Part shown: positions 23,284-36,308 of the stretch, piece by piece
Layout: each line of letters begins with the position of its first letter
How positions within the stretch are numbered: the first letter of the stretch is position 1
Assembly: GCF_003576645.1 (NCBI RefSeq)
Contig: NC_044920.1
Span: 425,893-489,892 of the forward strand
Length of the DNA stretch: 64,000 bases
DNA from: Ipomoea triloba
Taxonomy: Eukaryota; Streptophyta; Magnoliopsida; Solanales; Convolvulaceae
Direction: 5' to 3'
Notes under the pieces: model-generated
What the model saw: only the letters and a program-made list of their open reading frames with translations
Told to the model about the DNA's origin: nothing
Database searches by the model: none
Position numbers and translations under genes: made by a program

Positions 23284-25804
23284 CACTGAAAAATCTTTCA
23301 ATGCCGGGTTTTTCCCCCCTCTTTTTAGATTCACCAGTGATGTTGTAAACTGGTGGTGACAGCAGTGGAAATACTATGGACGGCTGTCTTTTTAGCCTCT
23401 GAACATATGGATTCTCTGGTTTGAAGTTTGCTAATGCATGGCTTCTAAATTACTCATAGTGAAATAATAGTTGTTCATTATAATGTAGGGATGGATATTC
23501 ATATTTCATATTTAATTACTGAATCACAAGCAAGGGCACACCATTAAGAAAAAAGTGTGGAATATGCCATTGAACATATCATTTTATGCAATTAAACAAT
23601 TTTCTGATTTCTCTTAGTAGATTTCAATTACATTGCTTACATGATGTGCACTAAAAGTTTTCATTTCATCTACAGTGCTAATTAGAATTAACTATTCAAA
23701 TATTTTCAACTCAATTTGCACCATAAAAAATTAAAAATTAGAACTAACTATTCAAATATTTTCAACTCAATTTGCACCATAAAAAATTAAAAATATGTCT
23801 GGATTACACATATTTAATAATTCAATTGCACGCATATTTAATTTCAGTAGTTAAACTGCACAAATTACGAGTTCCATTAGTTGGGATGAGATGAGCCAAT
23901 CACCACTGGCCTTGAAATTATTCACCAATATAGGATCTATATAGTAGTTGATATTTTTGGTTTTTTCTTATTTGGAGGTTAGGGAGAAGTTCTTGGCGTC
24001 CATTCCAATTGGTATACACTGTAATGATTTTTTTGTTAACTAAGTGACGAAGCGTGTGGTCCAGGGGATGTTCTAAAAGATTTGATGTACCCATCCACCT
24101 ACTTTTGGTCCCAATTTGGCTAAGCTGCTTTTCACAAAATTTACCTTCCCAAAAAAACTACTGCCCAACTTTTCACCGACTACTGCAATCCAACGCAAGG
24201 GCAACCTCACTCTCCTTATCCCTTCCACTACACTGTTCACAAGTGCCATGAAATCTAACCCCACTTCCACATTTGATGACACTCTTTACAAACACTTGCT
24301 TTGTGGTCTTTAACATCACATCCCACTCACAAAACCTGGTCTTTTGGATTAGATTCTTTTTCTTTTTTTTATATATATCAGATTTCTTAATTTACGCCAA
24401 ACTAATCATAAGCTCCCAAAACCCTACGCACACAAAGACTCATCATCACTTTTGATCAGTCAAGGTCTCTCTAAGTTTTCACCCCCTTGCTTGTACGCTC
24501 TACATACAAGAATTTGTCATCACTTCTGATTCAAACTCCCACGCTGCTGCCATTGGAGATCGGTCAAATCAACTTAGCTAGCTCCACTAGACATTTTGGA
24601 TAGAATTTTGACTGGCTCCAATGCAGTAAAATGACAAATAAGATGTGTTTGTCACCAGTCACCAGCCACCACTAATTCAAGCTACCAATCACCCATGAGT
24701 GTCGGTACAGGAAAGCATGATCATTTACTTAAATATATTACCCTTCCAATCTGTTGGCAAAAATGGAAATTCGTAAAGTTGAAAACCAGACTGTCCCACA
24801 TATACGAGCATGTATAAACTAGAATAGACTCTAGTGGCAAAGCCTTTGACAGCAACACATTGTCGGTAGCTGCAAACTGCAATGGAAATAATTGACCCCC
24901 TCCCCAAACCTCATATGGCCAGGCCTCATGCTTCCTCACAAACATGAAACATTGCACTCAATTATGTCATGGGTAGTGGGCTCTGTATTTCACCATACAC
25001 CAAGGACACAAAACGCATACTAGGAAGAAGCAGCAAACTTTTGGGCTCTCACAGAAACCCAAGATATTAGCAAATATATTCCAATAACCCACAGAAGTTA
25101 CAGGAAACCACCTTAGTTATGGCCCAAAACAAACATGCAACAGATGGTCAACTCAAAGACAAGATGATAAAAAGACACATGGTAACTTATAACAAGAAAA
25201 ATACGCAGACCACAATCATGGAAAACAACCTGGTAACTCATTGGATATTACATGTGTCTTTAAGTTCTTAAATGTGAACTCTTCTCCACCTTTGGACGGC
25301 GATGATGTGTGATCAGCCAAAGCTGTCTATTTCTGTTCAATACATGTGATCACCAAACCATTTTCTACTCAACTCAGTACAGAAATACTAATTTGACAAA
25401 CCAAATGGAATTCTCCTAAGGCGAAATTGGTTTCTAAAGATCAGGGAGTAAATGATGTTACTTTGAGCTGAATAACTGACCATAATAATAAAGGGACTGG
25501 ATGTTAGCAAACCCATCCAACAAATACCAAAACAAAACCCTATTCAACATTAACCAAATCAACCTTTAAAAATATATCTTCAAAACAAGCTAGTAGACAT
25601 AGTGTGACTGGATAAAAATCCACAAAGACCACAAGTATATGAATTTTAGTTAATACAAATTGACAACATAATATGGTAGCATAACTCAACAACTGCAGCA
25701 ACGGGAAGACAACACAACTGAATGACCGACTTTCAGACACCCACACTGAGCATGCTGGATGACAACTCTGGACCTTCTCAACCCTTAAAACAATGCCCTA
25801 GTAC
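23284..25804. other. Convergent 3' regions and intergenic DNA
   Basis: Holds the 3' UTR of the SPL gene on the left and, on the right, the 3' UTR of the minus-strand RanBP2-finger gene, whose end is not determined. No further gene is supported. Confidence 0.5.
23682..23793. repeat. 56-bp tandem duplication
   Basis: Units 23682-23737 and 23738-23793 are nearly identical (one clear difference, GAATTAAC against GAACTAAC). It lies 400 bp after the SPL stop codon. Confidence 0.9.
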
Positions 25805-28800
25805 TCACTGGAAGAGTAGACAACTGTGAATTAATAAATGCAAATGTACCAACAAAGTAAACAATATGAAAAAGCAAGCACTATAAAATCTGCTGAGCTC
25901 AAGAACTATGACATGAGGAAGAAGAACTTGAAAGGGGGCTGCTCCACCCATGGAGTTATAAAACTCATTCAATTTCTCAAGTATGTACTTCAATCTTACA
26001 AAAGGCATACAGATAGTAGACAAACTTAGTGGCAAATCTAAGCAACAGAAGGTTCTACAGAATTGATACATAGGACAACAGACCTGATCATTTTCATCTG
26101 CTACTGGTGATGGAGACTTCTTCGACTCAGATGGTTTTTCAGCTCCACAGTTTTGTCTGTTACACTTGGTCCTAAATGGATAGTTTATGTTGTTGCACTT
26201 TTCACACTTCCAGCTCCCCTCGGGTGTATCTGATTAAAAAAAATTATAAATTGTGAGGCAGAGACATGGAATAACTAAGCACAATATTTGAGCCTAAATG
26301 ACTTACTAGAATTCTTCACAGATTTTGCACCCTGAAAATACAGACATGATATCAAGTTAGAATATTAATATAGATCATGAACATGGTAAAACTGAAGCAA
26401 AACCAGAGCTATTTTCAGCAACCAAGGTGAGAAGCAATTTTGGCATGTTACAAACTGCCTGAGAATGAGTCACAAACCTGGAATCCAGGCTTCGGGGTAT
26501 TGCACTTCCTCATATTACAAACTGTTCTGAATGAAAAATTGACATTTCCACATTTAGGACACTTCCAATCATTATCACGTGTGCCATCTGTGATGCATAA
26601 ATAAAGCGAAAAAATAAGCTAAACTGTGCTGGCTTTATGGATCCAAAATATATCAGAGATATCTCACTGCTCCACCTTTCTTCTGAGAATTATCCTCTGG
26701 AAAAAATCCTGGCCTTGATCCCTGTAGAAAGAGTTCAAATGACTAACACTAGTATATAGTTAAGCAGTAAAAAGTAAAATGTCAAGACAAAGTATACTTG
26801 TCCACATTTTTATGCAGATTGGAGAGAGAAGCACATTGCACAGATGCATCACTAAGAACCCATATTTAGCAAATCAATATTTTTAAGTAGCTGAACAGGG
26901 ATAAAAAAGAGTGACCTTGCTATGATTTATCTATCATATACTCTTCATGAAATGGAAGAATTGGTACGTACCATTGTTGGAGAACCCATTGGTAATCCCA
27001 GGCCATATCTGTCCACTAAAGGAGGCCGCACACCATATACCCCACCTGGAACCAAAGGAGAATGCACTATCATAAATGAAATTTCATGAAAACATATCAG
27101 ACTTGATGACAAAATTAGAGTTGAAACAGCTTCACTTTAGAAAGATGTTTCCACAGTCAAATGGACGAAAGGTAGAGAAACAAAGATCATTTGAAACAAG
27201 TACCAAAGAAAATATTAAATAATAAGCAAAATCCGCATCCTAAATGAACTTACCATTCCCCATAATAGCTCCACTGGAGTAAGGAGGAGGGGCAGATAAA
27301 TGCAGGGGTTGAAAGGGACTGCCTCCAGAAATACGGCTGCCATAGTTGTAGTGATAAGCTGAGCCTCCAGAAAATGGAACATCATAGGGCAGAATAGATG
27401 TTGCATTAAACACAGAGGAACCATGAGGTGGTATGCCCAAAAACATTGAAGAGGGAGCACCAGAACCAACATAAGGAGCCAAGGTCGAATAACCTTGTGG
27501 TGGTTGGAATGGCTTAGCTATAGGTTTCTGAAAGGAGGCAAATCATCATGCTTCAGCAATACTAATTCAGGGTACAAATATCTTGATGAGGAATGAAAAG
27601 GATGCTGTGCACCCACACTCAATCATGAAATAAAGAAAAAAATTTCCCATTCTGAAAGACAACTTTAGAAGCTCAAGGGAGGTCTCAGTTGAGCTTCATA
27701 ATACAAGGACACATAAGTTTTGGAAATTATCATCAATGCAATGACAAATTACCAACAATTTGCAATTTAAACCAAAGAGCACAATCACTCCTTGCATTCA
27801 AAATAGAAGATTTAGCTCTGCAACTAGTTTCTAATTCTAATCTATAAGCTGTTAACATCTTACAGTGTTGTGATCAGCAGGCCTAGACTGTGTACAATTT
27901 CTCATATTGCAAGTTGTTCTAAATGAGAAATTAACATTGCCACACCTAGGGCACGTCCAATCATCTTCTCTGCGCCCACCTTGAAAACACAACAAAATGA
28001 ACAATTACCAGAAAAGTAAAAACTACAAATACCAGTCACAGTTAATAAAATTATATCTCCCTGTAGCATGCACTGGCATAGCCAGGAGGCGTAGAGAGGG
28101 CTGGGCAGGTCCTCACTACTAGACCATATGTTACATTTGGCCTGCTCACCTTTAGCAGTTTGTTTAATAGGGATTATATATGTTTTTGCTTATTTTTGTA
28201 TTTTTTTTTTCAACTTAGTAAGAATTAGGATATGGTAAAACTAGTATTCCTTCCAATTCAGAAATGAGTGGCCATTTTCTCTTTCTAGCATGCACTAGTT
28301 TTTTAAATTATTCAATTAAAATGAATCATTGATAGATGAATACCACACAGTTATGCCACTATACCAACTTTAATAAATCTTCTAAAACATAAAGAATAAA
28401 TTCAAATCATTCATTTTCCTGCATATGTAAGTGTGATTAACAATTTGTGATAAACTTTATATTTTTAAATGTTTTGTTACTTCAATTTGAGAAATATCTT
28501 TATTAGTAATATCTCTCCACCTTTGAAGTCAATCATATTTAACACTTGTGAAAATAGTATTTAAGAAATTCCATACAATGAGAGACAAAATCCACACAGA
28601 ACAGGAGATTATCCCATGCTCAGAACATAGCCTCACTAGTGTAAAAACGCCAATATATATGTGTACACATCTGTATAACACTTGTATGATATAACATACA
28701 TACACATAAAATCATAGGTAGATACAAACCTAATAAGGGGATCACGTTAATTTTAGTTTTTCCTTATTATTTTTTGGGGCAGGGGTTAGAAGACATACTG

Positions 28801-29182
28801 TCAGTTCGGGCACGTTTGGCCGCTGAAGAATTCCTATTATCAACCTGCGAACCATGGAAGAAAAAATGAGAGTGCAAATTCCAGCATTACAAACAACGAA
28901 TGTAAATAAAAATAAAAAACCCTAGCCCGTCGGCACCATCCACAGTGAAAATATCAGCAGGAGCTCGATCAAATTTAAAATGTGCAAAAAATCGTTGCAA
29001 GGAACATGAAATTCCAGCCCTAGAATCCATTTACCGATCACATATCAAACGGTTTCATTGAAAAATCGCCGAAATTATAGTGTCGAGAAAGCGAAAGGCT
29101 GAGACTACATAGAAAATAAAAGATGAATTCGACCACCGTATTGCATAATTGAGAGGAATGCAGAACGAAATACCTGAGACAT
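25805..29182 (-). CDS. RanBP2/NZF-type zinc finger protein, At1g67325-like
   Basis: Ten coding exons keep phase: 29182-29174, 28844-28799, 27979-27864, 27527-27254, 27045-26972, 26721-26676, 26587-26478, 26331-26307, 26229-26084, and a last exon whose first three bases (25807-25805) are the TGA stop, preceded by the acceptor CTCTTCCAG. Product is 282 aa. It starts MSQVDNRNSSAAKRARTDS and has three W-x-C-x2-C-x10-C-x2-C fingers: residues about 26-50 (DDWTCPRCGNVNFSFRTTC), 196-220 (NDWKCPKCGNVNFSFRTVC) and 240-265 (SWKCEKCNNINYPFRTKC). A Gly/Pro/Tyr-rich linker separates fingers 1 and 2, and the tail ends DENDQ. Length and layout match the Arabidopsis protein as remembered. Such fingers can bind single-stranded RNA; the exact role is unknown. 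The exon 6 donor GTGGAG was chosen because it alone keeps the frame. Confidence 0.92.
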
Positions 29183-29735
29183 CGCGAATTAGAGAGAGAA
29201 AATAAGCTCCGTTTCCACGTACCGGCACGGCGGGGGGGAACGCCGATGAGGGAAGGAGTTGTGTTTGTAGTTGTTAAAAATTTTGAGATTCCAAAATGTA
29301 AAGTCGACGATAAGTCAAACTTCATTAAAGCCTTATGGCCCATTCACAAGGAGCACTTTCTAGGCCCAAAACAGTTATGTACTTATTACTTTGGATAAGA
29401 GCAACCTGATTCAGTATGCATTTTTTGTTGAATTTTTCAGATCCATAAAAGAGAGAAGATGCAAAAGGAGAGGGAGAAAAAAAAATTATAATAAAAAGTG
29501 AAAAAATAAAATATATAATAGTCTCTTTACGTGTCCTGTTGGTGCGTGCAATGGACGTGTCCAGCTATCGCGTACAATGCATGCGCCCAGCTTGACACAG
29601 CAGTTTTCCACATTTGAGAATTGCACTGTTGCTTTCTCTCTTTTTTCTCATCCAATGGACACCACAGAAATTTTTAATTTGCCGGAGTAAACACCACCCC
29701 CAAAAACAAAAACAAAAAAATAGTGCATGTGTGTG
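29183..29735. other. Upstream region of the RanBP2-finger gene
   Basis: Minus-strand leader and promoter region, end undefined. No gene on the plus strand is supported. Confidence 0.4.
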
Positions 29736-29738
29736 GCT

Positions 29739-29739
<1 letters not shown>

Positions 29740-29786
<47 letters not shown>
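29740..29786. repeat. (TA)n microsatellite
   Basis: About 22 TA units, followed by AT-rich DNA. Confidence 0.95.
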
Positions 29787-29787
<1 letters not shown>

Positions 29788-29849
29788 TACTTCCTCTTAT
29801 TTATATAAATAAATAACTAATAAATATAAATAAATATAATAAACAAATT

Positions 29850-30005
29850 AAAAAGGACGATTTGACCGAGTTAACTCGACTAACTTGGTCAAGTTGGACG
29901 GTTAACTAAGCCGAATTCGGCCGAGTTAGGCACTAGGCGGCCGCCTAGAGAGCAATTCGTCTAGGCTTAGGGGTGCCCAGCGCTTAGGTGGTCGCCTAAG
30001 CCAAT
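29850..30005. repeat. GC-rich palindromic repeat of likely mobile origin
   Basis: Within AT-rich DNA lies a GC-rich block with a perfect 16-bp palindrome CTAGGCGGCCGCCTAG at 29933-29948, a nearby GAATTC palindrome, and further CGCCTAAG/CTTAGGxG motifs up to 30000. Blocks of CTAGGCG type occur near DNA transposons in plants, but the family was not identified. Confidence 0.5.
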
Positions 30006-31860
30006 TTTTGCAATAATGCTCTAAGATAATACTATTGTTAGGGTTATTATACATGGTTCAATTTTATGGTTCAAAGTAAATACTAGACTATTGGGACATT
30101 CACTTCAATGATCATATTTGTTTTCTTTTAAAGGAACAAAATAGTCATAATTGAAACACACGTTAAGCTTATGTGCCACTAGCACATCATAAACTATGGT
30201 GTAATCGAGTATAATAAAGGTGCCAAATTAGGACTAAAATCATACTTGGCGACTTCAATTTTCTTACATTATTGCTAAATTCTTGTTCTACTTAACCACA
30301 AGCTCTCATTTAAATGAGAAAAAAAAATACAGATAGCAAAGGAATAACTTAGCTTAATTCAAACATTGCTGGATCAAGACCAATAACACAAAATCTATTT
30401 TCATCTAAAGATTTAGTGAAAATATATATCAAAAAGTTGATGTAAGTATTCACAAATTCAACACATATATCAACTTTTTGCACATGATCACGTATAAACA
30501 GGAGGATCATTTGAAAGTTGAGAACTAAAAGGAGTATTACTCTAATAGTCAAATGACCATTTGTGGTATTAAGTCTTTAAAATATAAAACAATTTATACT
30601 CACATTAAATAAAACTAGGAACTAAATGTACCTTAGGGATTTTGTTTGTTTGTTTGTTTTTTTTTTTTTTTCTTTTCATTTTTCTGCTAATAAGTATCGT
30701 CATTATCCTCTTAGGTTTGCAAAATGTTTTAATTTCATAGAAAACTTGAACTAAAGAAGGGAAATATGTCTCTTGATGTCAATTCTTTTTTAATTTTTTT
30801 GGTTAACGAGAGAAGCATGTAGCCGTTATTTAATGGTGTAAATTAAGTAAATTCTATTCATGTGTAATAGTTCGCAAATCACATAGAAGAAGTAAACTGC
30901 ATTAGAAAGACTTTATGTTTGACCAAGAGAGTGTTTGTAAGAATTGAATCATATTATTCTGGTATGAGAATCATACTCTAACTACTGGATCATCTCTTAC
31001 TGCCGATTCTTGTTTGTAGTGTTGATGTTTGCCAATGAGCAAAAAGCAAAAGAACACAAGAGAATAAAAGAGCATAAACTCTCTTTTACGCTTCATGTTC
31101 ACCTTGAAATGTATAGTGTGTTGAACCTAACTAATCTATTATTACAATTACATTTATTATTATCTTTTTTTTTTTTTTGTAAACTTAATTATCATCACTT
31201 CCTCTACCCCCATTTACTTATACTAACATAACCGACTTAAATGCACTTACGACTAGACTTAAATGCACTTACGACTTTACATTTTGGGTGAAATCCTTAG
31301 ATTTCTTTTTTGAATATTTTTAGTTATATTATATTTGGATATAAATTTGGTCCAAATATTAAAGGCTATTAAAATATCACATATACTAAAATTGAAATAA
31401 AATTTTATATAAATTTCACTCTAACTGAACACATGAAAATATAGTAACTATCAAGTCTAAAAAATCACTTTAAATTTTGAATTTGTATTAATTTTATGTG
31501 GTTATAGTCCTTACAAATTATACACGTACATGGTGAAGTATTTGTTGAATAAGTTTAAGCTAATTAATGTACTGTTCTTATCTGGCATGTTGTTCACCTC
31601 ACAACCCCATAGTACTTGAACAAGTTCAATAATTTTCTCTTCACCCAAATCTAATTAATGCCATCACATCACCAACTCAAATGAAACAACCACATAGTAT
31701 TTCCCTCTATATTAATTAAAATAACTCTTTGCTCTTTGTAGGAAGGAAGTGGCGAGTGAGCAAATATGATTTTCATATTAGAACGATATAAATTTATTGT
31801 TATGTATGTTCTTTTGATTGAGTCTATCACACATATGTTCCTAATGCAATTAAACATTGT
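30006..31860. other. Intergenic DNA
   Basis: No supported gene. Contains T-rich tracts near 30640-30672 and 31165-31180, and the repeat at 30795-30990. Confidence 0.55.
30795..30990. repeat. Dispersed repeat family copy
   Basis: Shares with 14960-15185, in the same order, GTTAACGAGAGAA, GTGTAATAGTTCGCAAATCA, AGTAAACTGCATTAGAA and a closing TATGAGAATCATACTCTAACTACT. A shorter relative is near 34575-34640. Confidence 0.45.
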
Positions 31861-31864
31861 TCAT

Positions 31865-32360
31865 TTTATGAAAATGTTTTTTGAAAAATGAGTCATTTTT
31901 CGAAAAACAATTTCATTTTCAGTGTTTGGATGTATTATGAAAAACTGTCTTTGTGTGTTTGGTTCATTTTATGAAAAATGATGAGTAGAATTGTATAATT
32001 AAACATTGTAATTATTTTATTTAAAATATAAAAAATTACAATAATATTATAATAATGTTATTTATTAAAAATACAATTTAAAAAAAAAAAACGTAGCACC
32101 AGTACAGGTTTCCGGCGGTTTCCCACCTCCTTGGTCCGCGATCATGGGTGATATGACTTGATTTTGGCCGAGAACATGCGAAACGGTAATTTTGGCGCTT
32201 CCGGAAAATGACTTACGGAAAAAAATTTCGCAAGTCATTTTCCGAAAAAAATGAATTGATTTTCAGTGGTCAAAGGAAAACATTTTTCGTTGACCACATT
32301 TTCCGGACGTTGCCAAATACCGAAAATTTGAAGTCATTTTACGGGTTACCAAACATACCT
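31865..32360. mobile_element. Probable MITE with GAAAATG/CATTTTC-rich ends
   Basis: The left part (TTTTTGAAAAATGAGTCATT, then TTTCATTTTCAGTGTTTGG) and the reverse of the right part (GGTATGTTTGGTAACC, then ATGTTTTCCTTTGACCACTG) contain related inverted stretches. Spacing and identity were judged by eye only. Confidence 0.35.
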
Positions 32361-32657
32361 TAATGTCTTATGTATAATTTGTAGATTATCAGATAAGAGC
32401 AAAATTTATTTAATACATTACATTCAGGTAAAGATAGCTAAGATGGTAGTAAGTTAGTAGCTAGCCATCATGGCTCCAACAACTATATAAATATATCTAG
32501 TACTACTAAACAATTGTTGTAATGCTGTTTCTTGTTAGATTTCTCTCTTTATTTTATTTTATTTTATTTCGTTGCTGTTCCCTTCAAAACTTTGATGAAA
32601 GACCTCCATCCCATTGCAATTTCACATATCTCAGAGTTCATTTAGCTCAACTGAAAG

Positions 32658-32658
32658 T

Positions 32659-32718
<60 letters not shown>

Positions 32719-32727
32719 GGCTCTTGA
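32658..32727. repeat. (TAA)n microsatellite
   Basis: About 23 trinucleotide units, just 3' of the LTPG1-like gene. Confidence 0.95.
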
Positions 32728-32830
32728 TAATTTTCCAAAGTACAAAACAGCATGAAGTGGAAATGGAGATTAATTAAAGAAAATTAGAACATTAAAATAC
32801 CAACTACGTACTGCAAGCTACACCACATCA

Positions 32831-34339
32831 TCAAACCACACTGGGAAATGCCCAGAGGACGACGGCGACAGCAGCGGCCAACAAGGGCACTCCGGCGAGC
32901 TGCGGGGCGTGCTTGAACCCAGCAGAGTCACCGCCAGCGGTGGTCGGCTGTGACGTTGATGAGGCGCCGGGAGATGCGCCGGGGGTTGTCGAAGTGGCGT
33001 GACTAGTTGTGGCGTTTGTGAAGATGGCGGCGTCCGGAGACCCCGCCGGAAGGTTCAACAGTTCTGCAATTAAGAAAACATTATAAAAATCAGGTGAGCG
33101 CCGGTAGCCCTCTGAAGCTCCCTGCCTGGCGCCGCCGGACAAACGATGCTCCGGCGATACAGCTAGGGTTTTAGGAGAGACGGAAAAACTACCACAACGT
33201 CTCTACACACCACCTACAGATTATACTATGGACTATAGACAACATATAAATATTCATTTTGTATACTCAATGTTCATTTTTTATAACATATTTAAAAATA
33301 AATTTAAGTACACAAAAAAATGAATTTTCATAAAATAAAAATTTTGTATACTAATACTGAATTTTATGCTAATGGTTCAAAGTGGACCATGGTCCTCTAT
33401 AATGACTGTATTGCTTCCCACTCTAATTAACTCAGCAAGATAGCAAAAAGTATAGATTATGGTGGCTCAATAATCGAGCATTAGTGTATGGTGTTCAGAA
33501 CGAGTCCACCACATTAGATGCAATTTCACATCGTGACAGACAAAATTTCATCTTGTGTCTTTGCTTCTAATCTATTTTTCAAAGAGACAGGAAAATTTAC
33601 TAGGGCATCCACCAAATTAGGTATAACCCTACATCGCGATGGGCAAGATTCCATCTTGTGTCCTTGTTCACAATATGTTTCTCAAAAATTAACTGAACTG
33701 ATAGTGTGATCAGAGACGGAAAATCTTACTAGGGCATCCACCACATTAGGTGTAACTCCACATCACGTCGTGCAAGATTTCATCTTATGTTCTTGTTTAT
33801 AATCTGTTTCTAAAAAACTAACTGAATTGCGAGTATAGGTAAAGACGGAAAAACTTATTAGGGCATTCACCACATCGGGTGTAACCCCATACCGCAACAA
33901 GTAAGATTATATTCCATCTTATGTCCTTAGTCATAATCTATTTCTCAAAAATTAACTGAGCTGCTAGTGCCGGCAGATACGGGGAAAACTTACTAGGGCA
34001 GTTGGTGGTGCTGGCATTGGCGAGCTTACACGCGGACGGAAGCTTAAGCAAACGGTCCTCTTTAATGCCAAGACCGGTGACGGAGCTATCCCCTTTATGA
34101 ACCTGCTGTATAACGTAGCAGAGGCACACCGGATCCGTCTCCTTAATGCTCGACACCGAGTCGCAGCACTGCTTGCTCGGCGCGTCCGCCGTCCCGATCG
34201 CGTACATCAGGCAATCCGTCACTTTCGTCGACTCTTTCCCGCACTTGTCCTTCAAGTCATCCTTCGCCGCCGCCACTCCTCCGCCGCAACCAACCAACAA
34301 CAACACCAAACCCAACACTTTAACGTCCCTTAACGTCAT
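32831..34339 (-). CDS. GPI-anchored non-specific lipid transfer protein, LTPG1-like
   Basis: Exon 1 is 34339-33994 and exon 2 is 33063-32831, giving 192 aa in phase (CP/KLLNLP). Residues 1-25 form a secretion signal ending VAAA. The eight-cysteine motif is complete: C33, C43, C58-C59, C72-x-C74, C104 and C114, with PSKQCCDSV, IKETDPVCLCYVIQQ and LPSACKLANAS as in LTPG1. A Ser/Thr/Pro/Ala-rich segment follows, then a hydrophobic tail (PLLAAAVAVVLWAF) that fits a GPI attachment signal. The protein should sit on the outer plasma membrane and help export cuticular lipids. The 930-bp intron is made largely of repeats, including copies of its own donor region. Intron position just after the last motif Cys is usual for the family. 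Confidence 0.93.
33205..33410. repeat. AT-rich repeat with GTGGACCATGGTCC end, in the LTPG intron
   Basis: Starts with TATGGACTATAGAC and ends with GTGGACCATGGTCC, with AT-rich DNA between. The ends resemble those around 59465-59775 (GTGGACCATGATCC and GTGGACTACAGTCC), so the two may be one MITE family. Confidence 0.4.
33508..33998 (-). repeat. Four imperfect tandem repeats overlapping the LTPG exon 1 donor
   Basis: Units are about 33508-33607, 33608-33738, 33739-33868 and 33869-33998. Each carries 'ccaccacat..ggtgtaa', 'catcttatgtcctt', 'ataatctgtttctcaaaaa.taactga' and 'actagggca'. The last unit contains the last bases of exon 1 and the real donor at 33993; the other units carry decayed copies of it. 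Confidence 0.85.
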
Positions 34340-36308
34340 TTTTCGATCTCCAACTCTACTAGCTAGCTAACCTCACAACAACACGGCTTAAACAATTGGA
34401 GAAGACAAGAACTAAAGTAAGGAGGGCGACATACCATTTAAGGACGCACTGAAGAAGACAATTATTGTTACGGTTGGAAGCGCAACAAATGAAGGAATAT
34501 TTAACCTTCGCTCCTTCATTTTATGATATTAAAGCATATAACCTTATTATTTTATAAACTTGCTTAATAAACCATACTCTTTTGTAATGACTCACAAATC
34601 ATACAGAATAGGTAAATCACACTAGAAAGTAATTCATTTTTTGTTTTATGCGAAGATAATGAATTATTATACAAAATGTTTTTTAATATATTATTTAAAT
34701 AAATAATGTATTGAAATTGAGTATTGGTTATTCACCATTCATAATTATAAATCATATCATTTTATTATAATAATTTTGAAAAAATTAACTATAGTAGTGA
34801 ACAATTAACATAATTAAAATGCATGATAAAAAATATGTGGGCGAAAATATAATATTTGAAATGATAAAGGTCTAATGTGATATTGACAAAACCTAGATGG
34901 TCCAAGCGAAATTATGATAATGAATTAAAAGAAAACAAATAGGTAGTTGGGGAATATGAAGTCATTTATCACTGGCAAAATTTTTAGTTGCATTTATTTC
35001 AATGTTCTTTCTTATTTTTTATTTTGTACCGGTGTAACAAGCAAAATCCCTCATTCTAGGGCCGGACTTTTGTAAGGATTGTGAAGGTGTAAATGAGTTA
35101 AATCATAGTGAGTTTAGTAGTTCTTTATATGAAAGGACAGATCCATGCCTAGTGGCGACCTATAAAGAAACACCTCATAAGATGGTGAAATTCCTACTCT
35201 ACGATTGTCAGGATTCAATCATGTCTTTGGGTGTAAATTTTCATCAAAAACTAACTTAACTATTTGTGAGGGTTATTTTTTATTTTCTAAATATATAAGT
35301 GTATTATCCATTTTCTTTTATCTTTTTTTTTCTTCAAAAAAAAAAATCCATCTCAAATCAGGTTGGCTTGCTTGGAACTGTGGGTTTTGTCGCAGTTGAA
35401 AAGCAATGACTTGTCCAAGTTGTTCAAGTTGACTATGTTTAGTAGAGCCACAAATAATATGTTGAGTTTGTCCTTATCCTCAATTTAGGTCTTGATATCC
35501 TTTACCGTTTCTCCCAATAATTCTTGAAAAAAATAAGATTGATAATCATGACGGATGAATTGAATATCGTCCTTAAACAGCCTTGTTATTTCAGACCTTG
35601 TGATTTATTTTTGTTGTCAAATGTTCAAATATACCCCATATATTAAAAGTATTATAAATCTCACATAGAACACTTTTACATAACATTTATTAAAAAAGAA
35701 AAGAGCGATGAAGGATTGATAGACCGGCGGTGGTTCAATAAATTAAGATAAGTAGTGTACTGAGGAGAAGGGGCGTGAGCTGTAGTACGTTTGACCGCGT
35801 GGCTCATATGCTTTGATACGGACTTGGAATTCAATGGTTAGGGGATTCTTAAAATCGAGATATTCAGAGCACGAGAATTGTGGTTGTTTAATTTCAATTC
35901 TGCGTCGACCACCTCGTCAAAACATATATGCTCAATTTTTTCAACCACCAGTACATCAAAAAGTTGAGTGTTTTGTGGACTACTAGTCTACTACATAGGA
36001 GTATTGTTTCTTTTAGTAACAATCTAAGCCTTCAAAAGGATGATAGAATGATTTGTGGACTATTATATAAAAACATGATTAAAAAAATGTAACATCATAT
36101 TATCATAAATATGTGAGGGTTTGACATGAAATGTATTCATATGTATGCACAGGGACGGATCCAGAAATCTTCGTCGGTGGGAGCGAAAAATTAAAAATCA
36201 ATGAGATATTTAGAAAAAATACTTAGAAGCCGAGTAAAAAATATTGTTAAATAACATGAATAATTAAAATACATCAAAATGAGATTTAATTAAAAACATT
36301 CCAAACAA
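34340..36308. other. Upstream region of the LTPG gene and intergenic DNA
   Basis: No gene is supported. A block at 35690-35830 (AAGAAAAGAG...GTACGTTTGACCGCG...CTTTGATACGG) recurs at about 43485-43570 on the far side of the LINE. GGGACGGATCCAGAAAT at 36150 looks like the end of a common plant repeat. Confidence 0.5.

Noticed and set aside
25805..26071. Reading frame continuing past DENDQ of the RanBP2-finger gene
   Set aside because: The known relative ends at ENDQ, CAG|GTCTGT is a donor, and an acceptor directly before TGA at 25807 gives the same end.
26668..26675. Donor GTGAGA for exon 6 of the RanBP2-finger gene
   Set aside because: It would put the next finger out of frame; the upstream GTGGAG donor keeps phase and gives KKDGTRDNDW as in the relative.
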